A stretch of DNA of 64,000 nt, taken from Niebla homalea. Its lineage: Eukaryota > Ascomycota > Lecanoromycetes > Lecanorales > Ramalinaceae. Position 1 is the first letter of the stretch; every line of letters begins with the position of its first letter. Shown here one piece after another: positions 51,598-62,044 of this stretch. The stretch covers positions 1,612,001 to 1,676,000 of the forward strand of contig JAHGAU010000004.1 in assembly GCA_019925105.1 (NCBI GenBank). The letters are read 5' to 3'. The position numbers and the translations under genes were made by a program. Below the pieces are notes generated by a model. That model was not told the origin of the DNA. It was given only the letters and a program-made list of their open reading frames with translations, and made no database searches.

Positions 51598-52070
51598 TAC
51601 TTACCGGATAAGGCTATTTTTAAGCGCCGATAACGTTCGTATACGGCTAATTAGAGATTTAATTATCCGATATAACGGTTATAGCGGTATTTAACGGGAA
51701 AGAATAATATCCTTTATTAATATTACTATTTAAAGGTCGATTCGTATTCGTACATAAAAGCAAACGAATAATAAGCGATCTTTTACGGATAAACGAAAAG
51801 TCGGAACGCTTACTGTTTACTGAATAATACGTTTAGTATTTATCCGGTTAAAAAGAACAGTAATTTCCTGTAATAATATAGCATAATAAAACGGTCTTTC
51901 GAAAGGAGATTACTATTTCGTTTAAAAAGTAATCGCTATCTATCCTAGGATAGCTACCTTAATTTAAAACGGGGAATTATATAAACGTACTGGTTATCTG
52001 TTTCATTTCTAATAAAATAGAATAATAATTGTTAATATAGTTAATAATATAATTAGCTATTGCTATTAAT
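51598..52070 (-). other. Gypsy-2 5' internal end (leader and gag start)
   Basis: Directly inside the 5' LTR (minus orientation). The complement next to the LTR reads ATTAATAGCAATAGC, which would fit a RIP-mutated primer-binding site of the TGGTAGC type; this is an inference. Confidence 0.4.
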
Positions 52071-52238
52071 TGTAAAGGATATAACTATATATATAAATGG
52101 TAAGTATATAATTAATCATTCTTTATTCTGAATATACTATGTATAAAATAGACCGGTCCTATATAAAGGATAGTGTCCTATCCCTATTAGGAAGTCAGTA
52201 TCCCTATGACCATATATGGTACACTCTTGTCCGTCACA
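52071..52238 (-). repeat. Gypsy-2 LTR (5' in element orientation)
   Basis: 168 bp, pairs with 37467-37634. The inner (left) part is mutated; the outer 90 bases are clean, ending TTGTCCGTCACA. Confidence 0.92.
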
Positions 52239-52243
52239 ATATA

Positions 52244-53477
52244 TTAATTTTTAAAAAACTCGTTTTATTTTATTGATTAAAATTTTATATTATAAAAAAA
52301 TTCCATTTATTATTAAAAAATATGTTTTCTTTTAAAAAAACTATGTTATATTTTATTAATAAATATATTATATTATGATATTATAAATTACTTTCCAAAA
52401 ATAAAAATTCTTTTTATATTAAATTTTAAAAAATATATTTTATTTTTATTAAGAGAAATGTTATATTATCATATTTTTTTTATTTTTTGAAAAGAACTTA
52501 GATTTTTTTTGGGAAAATTTATTATAAAGCTTTTTATTAAGGGTTTAAACGGTTTGATAAAAGAACTAAATTAAAGATTTCTAAAGTTGTTTTTTCTTTT
52601 ATCAATTATAATATTACTCCTAACGATTTATTAAATTTATTTTTAAAAATTTAAGCTTTTTTTGAAAGTATTATTATTAAAATAAAGTATTTTTTTTAGA
52701 AAAAATCGTCAAATATGATAATGCTTTTACTTTTATATTTGGATATTCTCTATTATATATAATACGTAAAGAATAAAAAAGTACCGGTATAACCTTAATA
52801 AGAAATTTAATTAATTCTGTTTACTATATATTTAAATATTTTCCTAAATATAATTTTTTTATTTCTATATATGGCATTAAAAGAAATATTTCCGTTAAAT
52901 ATTTAAATTATATGAATCGTTTTATTTACTTTTAAATATAAATAATGAAAAAAAAGCTATTAAGTATTAAATTACCTTTTTTATAATTCATAAGATAAAT
53001 TTTTTCGTTTTTAATAAAACGCTATTTTCAAATAGCCGTGATATAATGTTAATTTAATAAAATTAATCTTTTTAAAACTTCAAAAAACTAATCCAAATAT
53101 TTAAGATTATTAAGGATTTGAAACTTAGTAATTAAAGTATTTTAATTCATATATAAACATCTAAAATCTTCAAGCTTATTAAGCCTTTAAACTTAATTTA
53201 TATTTTTTTTTATATTTTCATTTTTTACTAATATACGAAAGTAATAACTAAATATTTAATGTATAAAAGATAATTGTGGACGGAAAAGTCTATTTATATA
53301 TAAGTATTAATGATTTTACTTTTAAGAATATATTTATAACCGTTTTATTTATTTTAATTTTTTTTATATAATAAAAATTTTTTCTAACGGTTTATAATAA
53401 ATATTTATATTACCCTTGAAGTAAAATAATTTACTTATCATCGATTTAATTAAACAAGCTTGATATTAATTTACATA
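52244..53477. other. Low-complexity AT sequence
   Basis: Long runs of A and T, with a remnant of the 22-bp minisatellite unit near 52345-52380. No gene or terminal repeat seen. Confidence 0.5.
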
Positions 53478-53482
53478 TTAAT

Positions 53483-53636
53483 TGTGGCGTGCTCAGTATA
53501 ATGGGTAAGATTTATGTAATATTTATGATTGTTCATTATCTAGGTGCATGGTGGTAAGCTATATACAGTAAGTGCCGGTGCCAAGCAATACGGAACCCGT
53601 TCCGCGGTTAGGATCAGCTCTGCCGAGTCCCTAACA
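53483..53636. repeat. Solo LTR A
   Basis: 154 bp starting TGTGGCG and ending CCTAACA, flanked by TTAAT on both sides (53478-53482 and 53637-53641). GC-rich, with CpA sites intact inside AT-rich sequence. It shares blocks with solo LTR B (GGTGG, GCCAAGCA). No internal region remains, so it arose by LTR-LTR recombination. Orientation unknown. Confidence 0.8.
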
Positions 53637-53641
53637 TTAAT

Positions 53642-54590
53642 ATTTAAAAATATTTCTATTATGGTAACTTTAATATTATATATATTAATAAAGTTATTTT
53701 ACTTTCAACTTCTATAAATAATAATTATTTTATATAAGAATTAATTCATAATTTCATAGTTATTTTTATTATTTTATTAACATTATTATTTTTATTATTT
53801 ATTTTATAAATCTTCCACTATTTTAAGCTTTAATAAAAGCTTTATTTTAAATAAGAATTTTTAAATAAATTAAACTTAATTTATCATATTAAACGGTAAT
53901 TTATATAATTAAATCTTAAACGGTATTATAATTATAACATTAAAGAAATAAAAATGATTGGATATTAAAAGTATAATCTATTTTATATTTCTATTCTTTT
54001 TTTATGTTTAAAAAATTATTAATTCTTAAAAATATTAATAATTTTATTAAAATTAAGTTCTTATCTTCATAAAATAACTTTATTAATAATTTCATTATTA
54101 TTATTAAGTAAAATATGATTTATACTTGATATAGAGTTTAAAACTTTAATGCTAAGTAAAAAGTTAATAATAATTACGGTAAAAAGAAATATAGATAGGG
54201 ACTTTAAAAGCTTTTTATAAAGAGATTTACTTAATTAAAAACAGGTTTTTGATTTATTAACAATCATGTAATAAACGGATGTAATAAGTAAAAGGCTTTA
54301 CGTTTAATAATTTTCAAATAATGTTTAATTATTTATTTATATTTAAAAAGTATAATACTTACATTCTAATAAAGTTTATTTTAATATTTAAGCTATTAAA
54401 TATATATATAAATACGTTTATAAAGATTCTTCTCCTATTATTATACCCTTTAAAAACCTTAATAATAAAATTAAACGGTATATGAATAATTACTATATGA
54501 ATTTAAATATAGTTTTTTAATACTTATTTAAATATTTTATTTATAATAAGACCCTTACCGTTATACGTTTAGATTATTATTTTCATAATT
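53642..54590. other. AT-rich sequence, nothing identified
   Basis: RIP-saturated or naturally low complexity, no motif seen. Confidence 0.45.
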
Positions 54591-55170
54591 CCAAGTGGCC
54601 TTGCTCCCAGGCTCGGCCTACTTGCCCTATGAGAACTAGCTCCCGCGGGGCTTAGCCTATATACCTACTATACGTATACCACCTATATTATAGCTACCTT
54701 CATAGCTATTATTCATTCATTACTAGGACCTACTTACTCCAATACCCTAATATAATAATAGTTATCCGTAATTATACTGCGACGTTACAGCAGTCACGAT
54801 AAACCCGAGAACCCTATCGCGACCGCCGACTGGATACTACTGAAATTAAGCCGCTTAAGAGCGGACTAAAAAACCTTACTAATTAATTAACTAACTAATT
54901 AATATCCTCTTAACCGACCGAATAATTCGTTAAGTTACTACTGAACCTAAGCCACTTAATAATAGACAAAAGAGCCCTATGAAAACTACCTTACCCTAAT
55001 AAATCGATACTGTCCCTATTAGCTTAAAACGTATTAATACCTTAAGTGTTAAGCTGTTACTAGAATTAAGCCACTTAGTAGGAGACTGTAGAGCCTTATT
55101 ACCTACCTAGTTATCATTTACTTAATAACCTATTCGCTCCGCGGAGCCTACCCTTGAATAAACCGTGCGA
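54591..55170. other. GC-spotted block with a degenerate repeat, unrecognised
   Basis: Starts at AAGTGGCCTTGCTCCCAGG. A motif of the form ACTGAAATTAAGCCRCTTA recurs near 54840, 54940 and 55056, each followed about 10-15 bases later by a GAC/GAG-rich stretch and ACCTT or CCTTATTACC. The readings TEIKPLKSGLKN and TEPKPLNNRQKS hint at a repeated protein segment on the plus strand. No family recognised. Confidence 0.3.
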
Positions 55171-56851
55171 AGAACGTACGTGATCTATATTTTAAAGTCG
55201 ACTTCGTAAATAAGCTAATCGATAAATTGACTCCAATTTTAATACTTAATAAGCATATTATTAAGAGCCCGTTATTAAGTAAGCTTGTTATAACGGCAAC
55301 TAAATTCAATCTAATTCTTTAATAAAGTAGATAACGATTTCCTTTTACTTATTACTTATCCTTTTCTCTATTAATATTATAAGCCTATAAGATATAAAGC
55401 CCTATATTATTAAAGGTAAAACTGGTAGTAAGTAAGGGTAAAGGTCGCATCACGGGTAAAGAATTTAAGAGAAAAGAGTATCTATAAAACTATAATAACG
55501 ATAGTAATAGTTACTTAGTATTAAGCCTTATTAACCGAGAAATGAACTTAATATTATTTACGAATTATTAATATTATATATTATAGTATAAAATGGTTAT
55601 TTAAAATAAAAAGGTAATCTATTAACTATAAAAGTAAAGATTATAAGGCTATAATCAAAACTTCCTTAATCCTTATAACCATAAATCGTTTAAACGGCCG
55701 GTTTCTTTATGAATTAAATATCAATAAAAAAGCATATATAAGTTATATTATTTAAGAAGGTTATTAACTTAAAGTTAAACGTCTAATATTTTGAATTATA
55801 TAACCCTAAAGTTTACTTATTCAATAAATCTATCCTTAAAAAACAGAAATTAATAATAAGAATATATATTAATATTTCTATTAATTATAATAATAATAAT
55901 GTTTATGATATTTGAATATTTAATTAAAAGAAAGTAGTTTATATAAAAAACCTTTTCTTTAAAAAGAATAAGTTTTATGAAGTTAATAAAACTAACTTTT
56001 TTAAATTCAAAAAAAAGATATAAAAAAAGTTTTCCCTTTATTTAATTAACGTCCTGGAAATAAATAGATTGTAAATTATTCTTAAGCTTTTATTAAATAA
56101 AAAAAAAGAGAAGGAATTTATACATAATAACGTTAACCTTATATAAAAGGGAAAAGGAAAAGATTAATAAAATGATTATTTATGCTTATTAACTTTAATT
56201 TTAATAAATTACGATATAAAATCTAAGAATAACGATGGAGGAGGTAACGGTAACGGTAACGGTAATAAACCATTAACTTCACCATTAAATCCACTATTAG
56301 CTCTACCAGGTTTATCAACTTTAAAGCCGGGATAAAGATAATAGTAAATCCGACTTTAATATAGGCAATATTATTGAAAAAAAAGAGCTATAAAAGGTAT
56401 AAAGAAAGCGAATTATATAGCAGCTTTATTGTAATTATAAACAAATTAAAGTTATTATATTATGTAATATTTATTTCTTTTCTATTATCTTATAAACTAT
56501 ATAATACGGATAAAAAGTTATCTCTTTTTTATTACAAATAGATATACTTTACTGTAATACCCTATTTATTAAGTAAAAATATTATCGTTATATATTAGGA
56601 CATTTATATGTTACGGGTTCTAAGTTAATAATCGCAAGAAAGCTTGAAGCTCTTAAAGGAAAGGGTATATAAATAAAGGCTTTATTTAAATATATTAAAA
56701 AAGCGGATAAAATATTAATATATCTTATTTAAGTATTTGAATATAAATTTATCGATAAAGGTTCTTTTATTAAGTCTAAAGCGAAACTTTATAGAAGGGG
56801 TAATTTCTAAAAGACTGATTAAAACATATTTACTATTACCTTAATAAATAA
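55171..56851 (+). other. AT-rich sequence, probably the 5' part of Copia-3
   Basis: RIP-rich. One clean patch at 56232-56330 reads GGNGNGNGNKPLTSPLNPLL and contains TAACGG repeats. By position it may be gag or protease-integrase of the copia remnant that follows; not proven. Confidence 0.3.
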
Positions 56852-56856
56852 AGTTC

Positions 56857-57018
56857 TGTCACGAGAATGCGGTATGCATGGTGATAAAGTAATAAATGTA
56901 TGAATAATAAGTAGCTATCTAGCTATAAAGGTGGGAAATATAAGTGTACGCGCCAAGCACCGGAATAAGGTAAGCCCGCTCCGTGCCAAGGGATCCTCCC
57001 AAGGTCCATACCGTGACA
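56857..57018. repeat. Solo LTR B, inserted in Copia-3
   Basis: 162 bp with perfect inverted ends TGTCACG/CGTGACA and target duplication AGTTC (56852-56856 and 57019-57023). Essentially free of RIP. The flanking sequence on both sides is AT-saturated copia remnant. Confidence 0.88.
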
Positions 57019-57023
57019 AGTTC

Positions 57024-58275
57024 TTAGGGTACTTAATTTTAATAGCCGTATTTAATTTAAATATAAGATAATAAAAGATTATTGATACGATCATTAATAG
57101 CGAAATAAGTAAACTTATATATATTAAATTCTTGAAAAGATATAGGAATAGAAGCTAACTTTTTATACTTTAAATTTTATTTAAGCTTAAATATTTATTG
57201 GCTTTATAATTCAAGAATCTCTTTAAAAACTTTTACGGATTTAAGTTTAAAGTAAGTCCTAAAAATCGAATATTCTTTCTTATCAACAATATAATCATTT
57301 CCCTCTTTATAAATAGTGTCGTTATTATCTACGATTATAAATATAATTAAAAAGTAAATAACTTTTAAAGTAAATCCTTCAAGGTTTATAAATCAAGAAA
57401 CCTAAGTAAAGTAGAATAGTTTTAAAATATAGACCTAATAGAAAATTAATTAAATTGAGAAATCCGTTTATATTAAATTAATTATATTAATAAGCTTATA
57501 ATAAAATCTAATATTATAATAAATTATATTTTTAAAGTATCTTTACGGAATACGGAAGCTTTTATTAAAAATTCCGGATACGTCTTACCTTAAAAGATTT
57601 ATATATATTAATCATTCATCGGCTCTATTAACTTTACGGCCGTTATAACCCGGACGGATAATACATACTTAACGTTTAAGTTATTCAAGTTCCTTATAAA
57701 TCCGTTAAAATAATATTTAAAAGTATTTAGTAGGGTATTCTAATATTTTATATACATTAAGTATTATATTGTCGAATATAACGGAAAAATCATTAATCTA
57801 TATATACTTGTTATGGTATCCTTAAATATATTATTCATTAACGATATTAACATACGATATAACTTATAAAGTTATATCTTTAAATTCTTTAAGGGCTTAA
57901 TCGATTATAAAGTAATAAGGTAAAAAACGATAATAACATGTTTCCTTAACGTTAAGCTTTTTAACCTTATCCTTATAATAAAAAAGCTTATAAAATAGAA
58001 CCGTTTCTTTAAGTTAATTATGTTAGATTTATGTTATTTATTAAAGATTAAGTATAATAATACTTAGATAAATTATATAAATTGAAGGATGAACTTATAA
58101 TTTATAAAAACATTCCGTTATATATATATATTATTATTAACTACGATAAGAATATTAAAAATGGAAGAATAATATTAAGTATATACTTATAATAAAGATA
58201 TTAACCGACGGCTTTATAAAGCTTTTATTATTAAAAAAATACAAAGAATTCATAAAACTCTTAAAACCTTAATAT
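57024..58275 (+). pseudogene. Copia-3 reverse transcriptase - RNase H remnant
   Basis: The plus-strand frame shows ISLKTFTDLSLK then VVIIYD near 57320 (region of the YVDDI motif). YIVEYNGKINNLYILVM is found near 57765-57820, QSYIFKFFKGLIDYKVIR near 57860-57920 (decayed copia STSGYIF...W.S.KQ), and near 58130-58250 a decayed HHY/ADGFTK end. It differs from Copia-1 and Copia-2. No LTRs were found for it. Confidence 0.65.
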
Positions 58276-58815
58276 AATAAACCTTAAAACCCCGTATTAT
58301 AATACGACTCAATAAAACTTCAAAAATATCGTTTCCAAGAGATTTGACTCTTAAAACTTATGACTATAAATAGGATATATAATAATTTCTCCGGTTTTAT
58401 TTACTTTTATGATTTCCTTGACTTTTAATTTTTCTTAACGTATACTTAATAATAATCACTTAATAAGATTACTTAAGTTACTACCCGGACCTTATTTGAG
58501 TATATATAAAGCTTTGGAGCAACCTAACTATAAAGGTTTTATTATTATTATTGCTTTTAAAGTTACCGATTTTTCTTAAATAACCTTTTAATTTAAACTT
58601 AAGACGTATCTCTTCCTTAATATAAATACGGTATACTAATAATTAAAAAATAATTATAATAAGGATATCCAGGATTTATGTTATTACCGTAATAACGTTA
58701 CGATCGCAAAAAGGTATATTAGCCTAAATATAAACATAATAATAATATAATATAGAGTATTATTAAGCCGTTATAAGGGCGGTATTAAGATAGTATTATA
58801 GCGCGCATAGATATT
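58276..58815. other. AT-rich sequence, nothing identified
   Basis: Likely the remaining 3' part of Copia-3. No LTR copy recognised. Confidence 0.4.
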
Positions 58816-58816
58816 A

Positions 58817-59075
58817 TCACCTGGCAGGATATCTTATAGTACCACCCGGATATTTTATACAGATAGCACCATACTTCTGGAATAGATTATATGCAATCCA
58901 TATATATATATTACGTGCAAGCAGCGTAGGCACACTATAATAGGCATAGCGCAGGGGCTTAAGGCTATATATGCTTGGCGCACCCATATAAGTAACAACA
59001 CCGTCTATAGTTTCAATCCAGGCAGTTACCACTCCACCCTCAATACCTGCACTTCGTCTTTTTCCCTGACAAATA
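58817..59075 (-). pseudogene. Duplicated coding-like module, copy 1, unrecognised
   Basis: The minus-strand frame reads GKRRSAGIEGG, TAWIETIDGVVTYMGAPSIY, LKPLRYAYYSVP, then IWIAYNLFQKYGAICIKYP. It shares about 160 bp with 59946-60110 at the DNA level, and the reading frame is kept. Few RIP changes. A part of a real gene family or a transposon protein; I do not recognise it. Confidence 0.45.
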
Positions 59076-59079
59076 GTAG

Positions 59080-59930
59080 CAATAGCTGAGTTCCAATTCT
59101 ACTTATATCGTTATATATAAGAGGGACTATGGATATACCCTTATTAACCGGTAAACTGTGGTACGTAAAGTACCTAGCTTAATAAACTACCGACTTTTAG
59201 GTACCCTTTAATTGACGGATTATATACTATACGTAATACCTATACCTGGAGTAATAAACCAGTGAATGATACGCTCTCCTGTAATAACTCCTTACTTTCG
59301 AAGACCTATGGATACGGTAGTCAGCCATTAACCCACCTCCGGATACAGTGCTTATGACGAGCAATAAAGACTTTATATTTGAAGGTCGACAGGGACGTAA
59401 GTCAGGCATAACAGGAAGAGAAGGATACTCCACTACACGTTATAGGGTCGGCATAAGGACCTTAAAACCATATGCTACAGGGTCAGCATAAAGGCCTCAC
59501 CACCACCACATACTTCACGGTCAGCATAAAGACCATATAGGGATATACCACCGCAACGGCAAGAACAAGTTATCACTCCGTTCACAGTATATAATACTTA
59601 CGGCTCAGCTAGCCAATCAATAAAAGTAAGAGTAAAGGACATAAGCAAGGGTAATAAGGACGTACACTTACCCGGCAAAACCACGGAGATCTCGTTTTTG
59701 AACGATTCAGCTTAAATCCAATCGCTTAATCCACGATTACTTCCCGGGTTGCGGTCCCGTTCAGTTCTCGTCAATATTACCGTTCACCTTACTTTACTCA
59801 TTAATAACCATATATTTAAACATTATTATTATGCACTCGGGGCTTGCTCTTAATTACCTTTATTACCGAGTTAATTAATATCTATGGTATTTTATGATGG
59901 ATAATCCGACGTAAGCGTCGGCTTTTTCTT
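59080..59930 (-). other. GC-balanced segment with dispersed GGTCAGCATAAAGGCC-like repeats
   Basis: GGTCGGCATAAGGACC (59447), GGTCAGCATAAAGGCC (59480) and GGTCAGCATAAAGACC (59521) recur at 33-41-bp spacing. A minus-strand open frame at 59227-59433 (PCRPSNIKSLLLVISTV, GGGLMADYRIHRSS) is of unknown value. The segment is bounded by the two copies of the duplicated module. Confidence 0.35.
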
Positions 59931-59945
59931 TTTTATGGGTACTTA

Positions 59946-60115
59946 TTACGTATAAATAGCGCAGGCACACTATAATAGGCATAACGCAGGGGCTTAAAGC
60001 TATATATACTTGGCGCACCCACATAAGTAGCAACACCGTCTATAGTTACAATCCAGGCAGTTAGCACTCCACCCTTAATACCTGCACTTCGTCTTTTTCC
60101 CTGATAACATATCAT
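59946..60115 (-). pseudogene. Duplicated coding-like module, copy 2, unrecognised
   Basis: Direct repeat of copy 1 about 1.04 kb away. Minus-strand reading: GKRRSAGIKGG, TAWIVTIDGVATYVGAPSIY, FKPLRYAYYSVPAL. It lacks the IWIAYNLF continuation of copy 1. Both copies start inside a frame, so neither shows a gene start. Confidence 0.45.
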
Positions 60116-60354
60116 CCCTACTTATACGTTTATACGTCTGATATCTTATAAAGAAAGTAAATATAATTATGATTATAAAACATTATAAAGAGGTTTATTC
60201 TTAATAAGAATAAGTTCCTCGCCTTTTTTACCGTAGCGAAAAGTGGGCTTTAGAACGTAAAGTTTACTATAAATGTTATATGTATCCATCCATCGGAACA
60301 TTCATAGGTGTAGGACCTCCTTTTCTACCTAGAGGACAGCGGATCCTTAGGATC
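60116..60354. other. Mixed sequence left of Copia-1b, no gene
   Basis: AT-rich up to about 60220, then GC-balanced (AGGACCTCCTTTTCTACC, GGATCCTTAGGATCC palindrome at 60340-60354). Ends at the Copia-1b target CCGAT. Confidence 0.4.
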
Positions 60355-60359
60355 CCGAT

Positions 60360-60635
60360 TGATGTACGGGGGTATTCCGCGGTTGTCTTGGCAGCCTCTG
60401 CATTAAAAACCCCGTCGCATAGAGGCCTATTAAACGGCTTTTTATTAACGGTATTAAAGGTGCATTACTATATAAGGTACGGTAAATATATGGTCATTAA
60501 ACGGTCCTTAGGATAGATATAAATAAGGTAGTTATTATGGTATAATTAGATAAGTATAATAATAAACTTAATATAGAGAATTTAGCTTATTTACTTTTAC
60601 CTTATACCCTATACTTATTTACGTATATTATATTA
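60360..60635 (+). repeat. Copia-1b left (5') LTR
   Basis: 276 bp, reverse complement of the Copia-1 LTR. The first 90 bases keep GCGGTTGTCTTGGCAGCC; the inner part is RIP-mutated, ending TATTATATTA where Copia-1 has TATTGCATCA. Confidence 0.92.
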
Positions 60636-61193
60636 AGTTTTGAGTCGGATTAATAAAATAGTAAATTATAATATATTGTTTAAATAAAAATCTTATTTCA
60701 ATAATATTTATAACGTTTATATAATTATTCCAAACCGTAAAATAATTATGATTTAATTTTTAATACTTTAATAAAGAATTATAAGTATAAAGATATCCGA
60801 AAAAGTAACTTAACGTAATAATAAGTTATTTTCTTAAGCGTCCTATATACTTTATATTGCCGGTAATAATAATACTTAAAATAACAAGATAGTATTATTA
60901 TTACTTAAGAGATTTATTATAAGAATTATTAAATTACCTTTAAATGTATTTAAAGAATTCTTTATAAAGCCGACTTCATATAAGCTTTTCAAGTTTAATA
61001 ATCATAATTTCCGTAAATAAAGTTAAATAATAGAACGTCTTTTAAAAAATCGAATAATATAAAATACTTAATTTTATACTTTTAAGTCACGTTTTAAGTT
61101 AAGATTTAAACTATATACGTTAACTTTATTACCGGTGTACTTATGAATAATATAATAATAACGTAAAAATTATATATTTTAATGAATAAAAAT

Positions 61194-61330
61194 ACTCCGG
61201 GAAGCCGGACGGGATAGGACGGTTTTTTAATTCACTTATCCTATCCCGCGTGGGACGGGGTAAGGCTGAATCCTATTCTGTCCCATCCCTATCCCGGCGG
61301 GATGAGATCGGGATATATTAAGATCCCAGT
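61194..61330. repeat. GC-rich filler at the Copia-1b deletion, with inverted repeats
   Basis: CGGGATAGGA (61210-61219) and TCCTATCCCG (61239-61248) are a perfect 10-bp inverted repeat. Further variants (GTCCCATCCC, CTATCCCGGCGGGAT) follow. No match elsewhere in the window. It is unmutated although enclosed by RIP-saturated copia sequence. Confidence 0.7.
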
Positions 61331-61667
61331 AACGGATAAGATAAGGGAAAACCTGGTTAAAACAGTGAATTCAGGGGTAGATTATCATAAAGATGATTAT
61401 AAATATCTTTTTAATGGTTTATTAATAACCGGATTATGGTTTCTCCGGTTTAAATATATAACGTTTAATATAATTCTATTTTCCAAAAAAGGTATAAAAA
61501 GGTGTTATTTTAATAAAATATATTAATCTTAAAAATTAACTAATAAATATTATGATAAGCCCTTATTAAAATAACCCTTTATAAGAAAGTGTTTAAAGCT
61601 TAAATTATATTTAGTAACTTAATAACGGTATTACTGTTATAGATTTATTATAACTTTAGAAAAAGAA

Positions 61668-61950
61668 TAATATACGGGGTTATCCTGCGGCTATCTTAAT
61701 AGCCTTTATATTAAAGACTTCAGCCTATAAAGGCTTATTAAATAGCCTTTTCTTAACGGTACTATAGGTATATCGGTATATAAGGTACGGTGAATATACG
61801 GTTATTAAACGGTCCTTAAGATAGATATAAATACGGTCGTTATTACGGTATAATTAAACAAGTATAGTAATAGACTCAATATAAGTGATTCGGCTTACTC
61901 ACCCTTCCCCTGCACCCTACACCCTGCACCCATTTGCGCATATTGCACCA
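61668..61950 (+). repeat. Copia-1b right (3') LTR
   Basis: 283 bp. The inner part is mutated. The outer 85 bases are clean and match the Copia-1 LTR end (ACTCACCCTTCCCCTGCACC ... TTTGCGCATATTGCACCA). A 7-bp length gain lies in the ACCCT run. Confidence 0.92.
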
Positions 61951-61955
61951 CCGAT

Positions 61956-62044
61956 CTTGCAACTAGAATCACCATTCATACATTATCACACTTTTTCCTC
62001 CATACACCAACAATAAATTACTACTTAATAATAATAAATGTAAT
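61956..62044. other. Short unique spacer
   Basis: Clean host sequence directly after the Copia-1b target duplication; marks the right edge of the AT-rich block. Confidence 0.6.

Larger units (their letters stand above)
37467..52238 (-). mobile_element. Gypsy-2: Ty3/gypsy LTR retrotransposon carrying two nested LINEs
   Basis: Two 168-bp LTRs (37467-37634 and 52071-52238) with TGTGA/TCACA ends; target duplication ATATA (37462-37466 and 52239-52243). The coding strand is minus: reverse transcriptase and RNase H near 40900-40240, integrase near 39080-38860. Removing LINE-4, LINE-5 and their duplications leaves about 7.64 kb. LTRs and protein remnants differ from Gypsy-1, so this is another family. 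Confidence 0.93.
60360..61950 (+). mobile_element. Copia-1b: internally deleted relative of Copia-1
   Basis: Two LTRs of the Copia-1 family (60360-60635 and 61668-61950) in plus orientation with target duplication CCGAT (60355-60359 and 61951-61955). The internal sequence matches only the first 560 bases or so (leader and gag start, to 61194) and the last 250-330 bases of Copia-1. The middle is replaced by a GC-rich piece. At 1.59 kb it could only have moved with proteins from a full element, or it was shortened after insertion. Confidence 0.9.

Noticed and set aside
59730..59770. Possible tRNA T-arm (GGGTTGCGGTCCC)
   Set aside because: No matching acceptor, D or anticodon arms at the right distances; no tRNA was found in the window.
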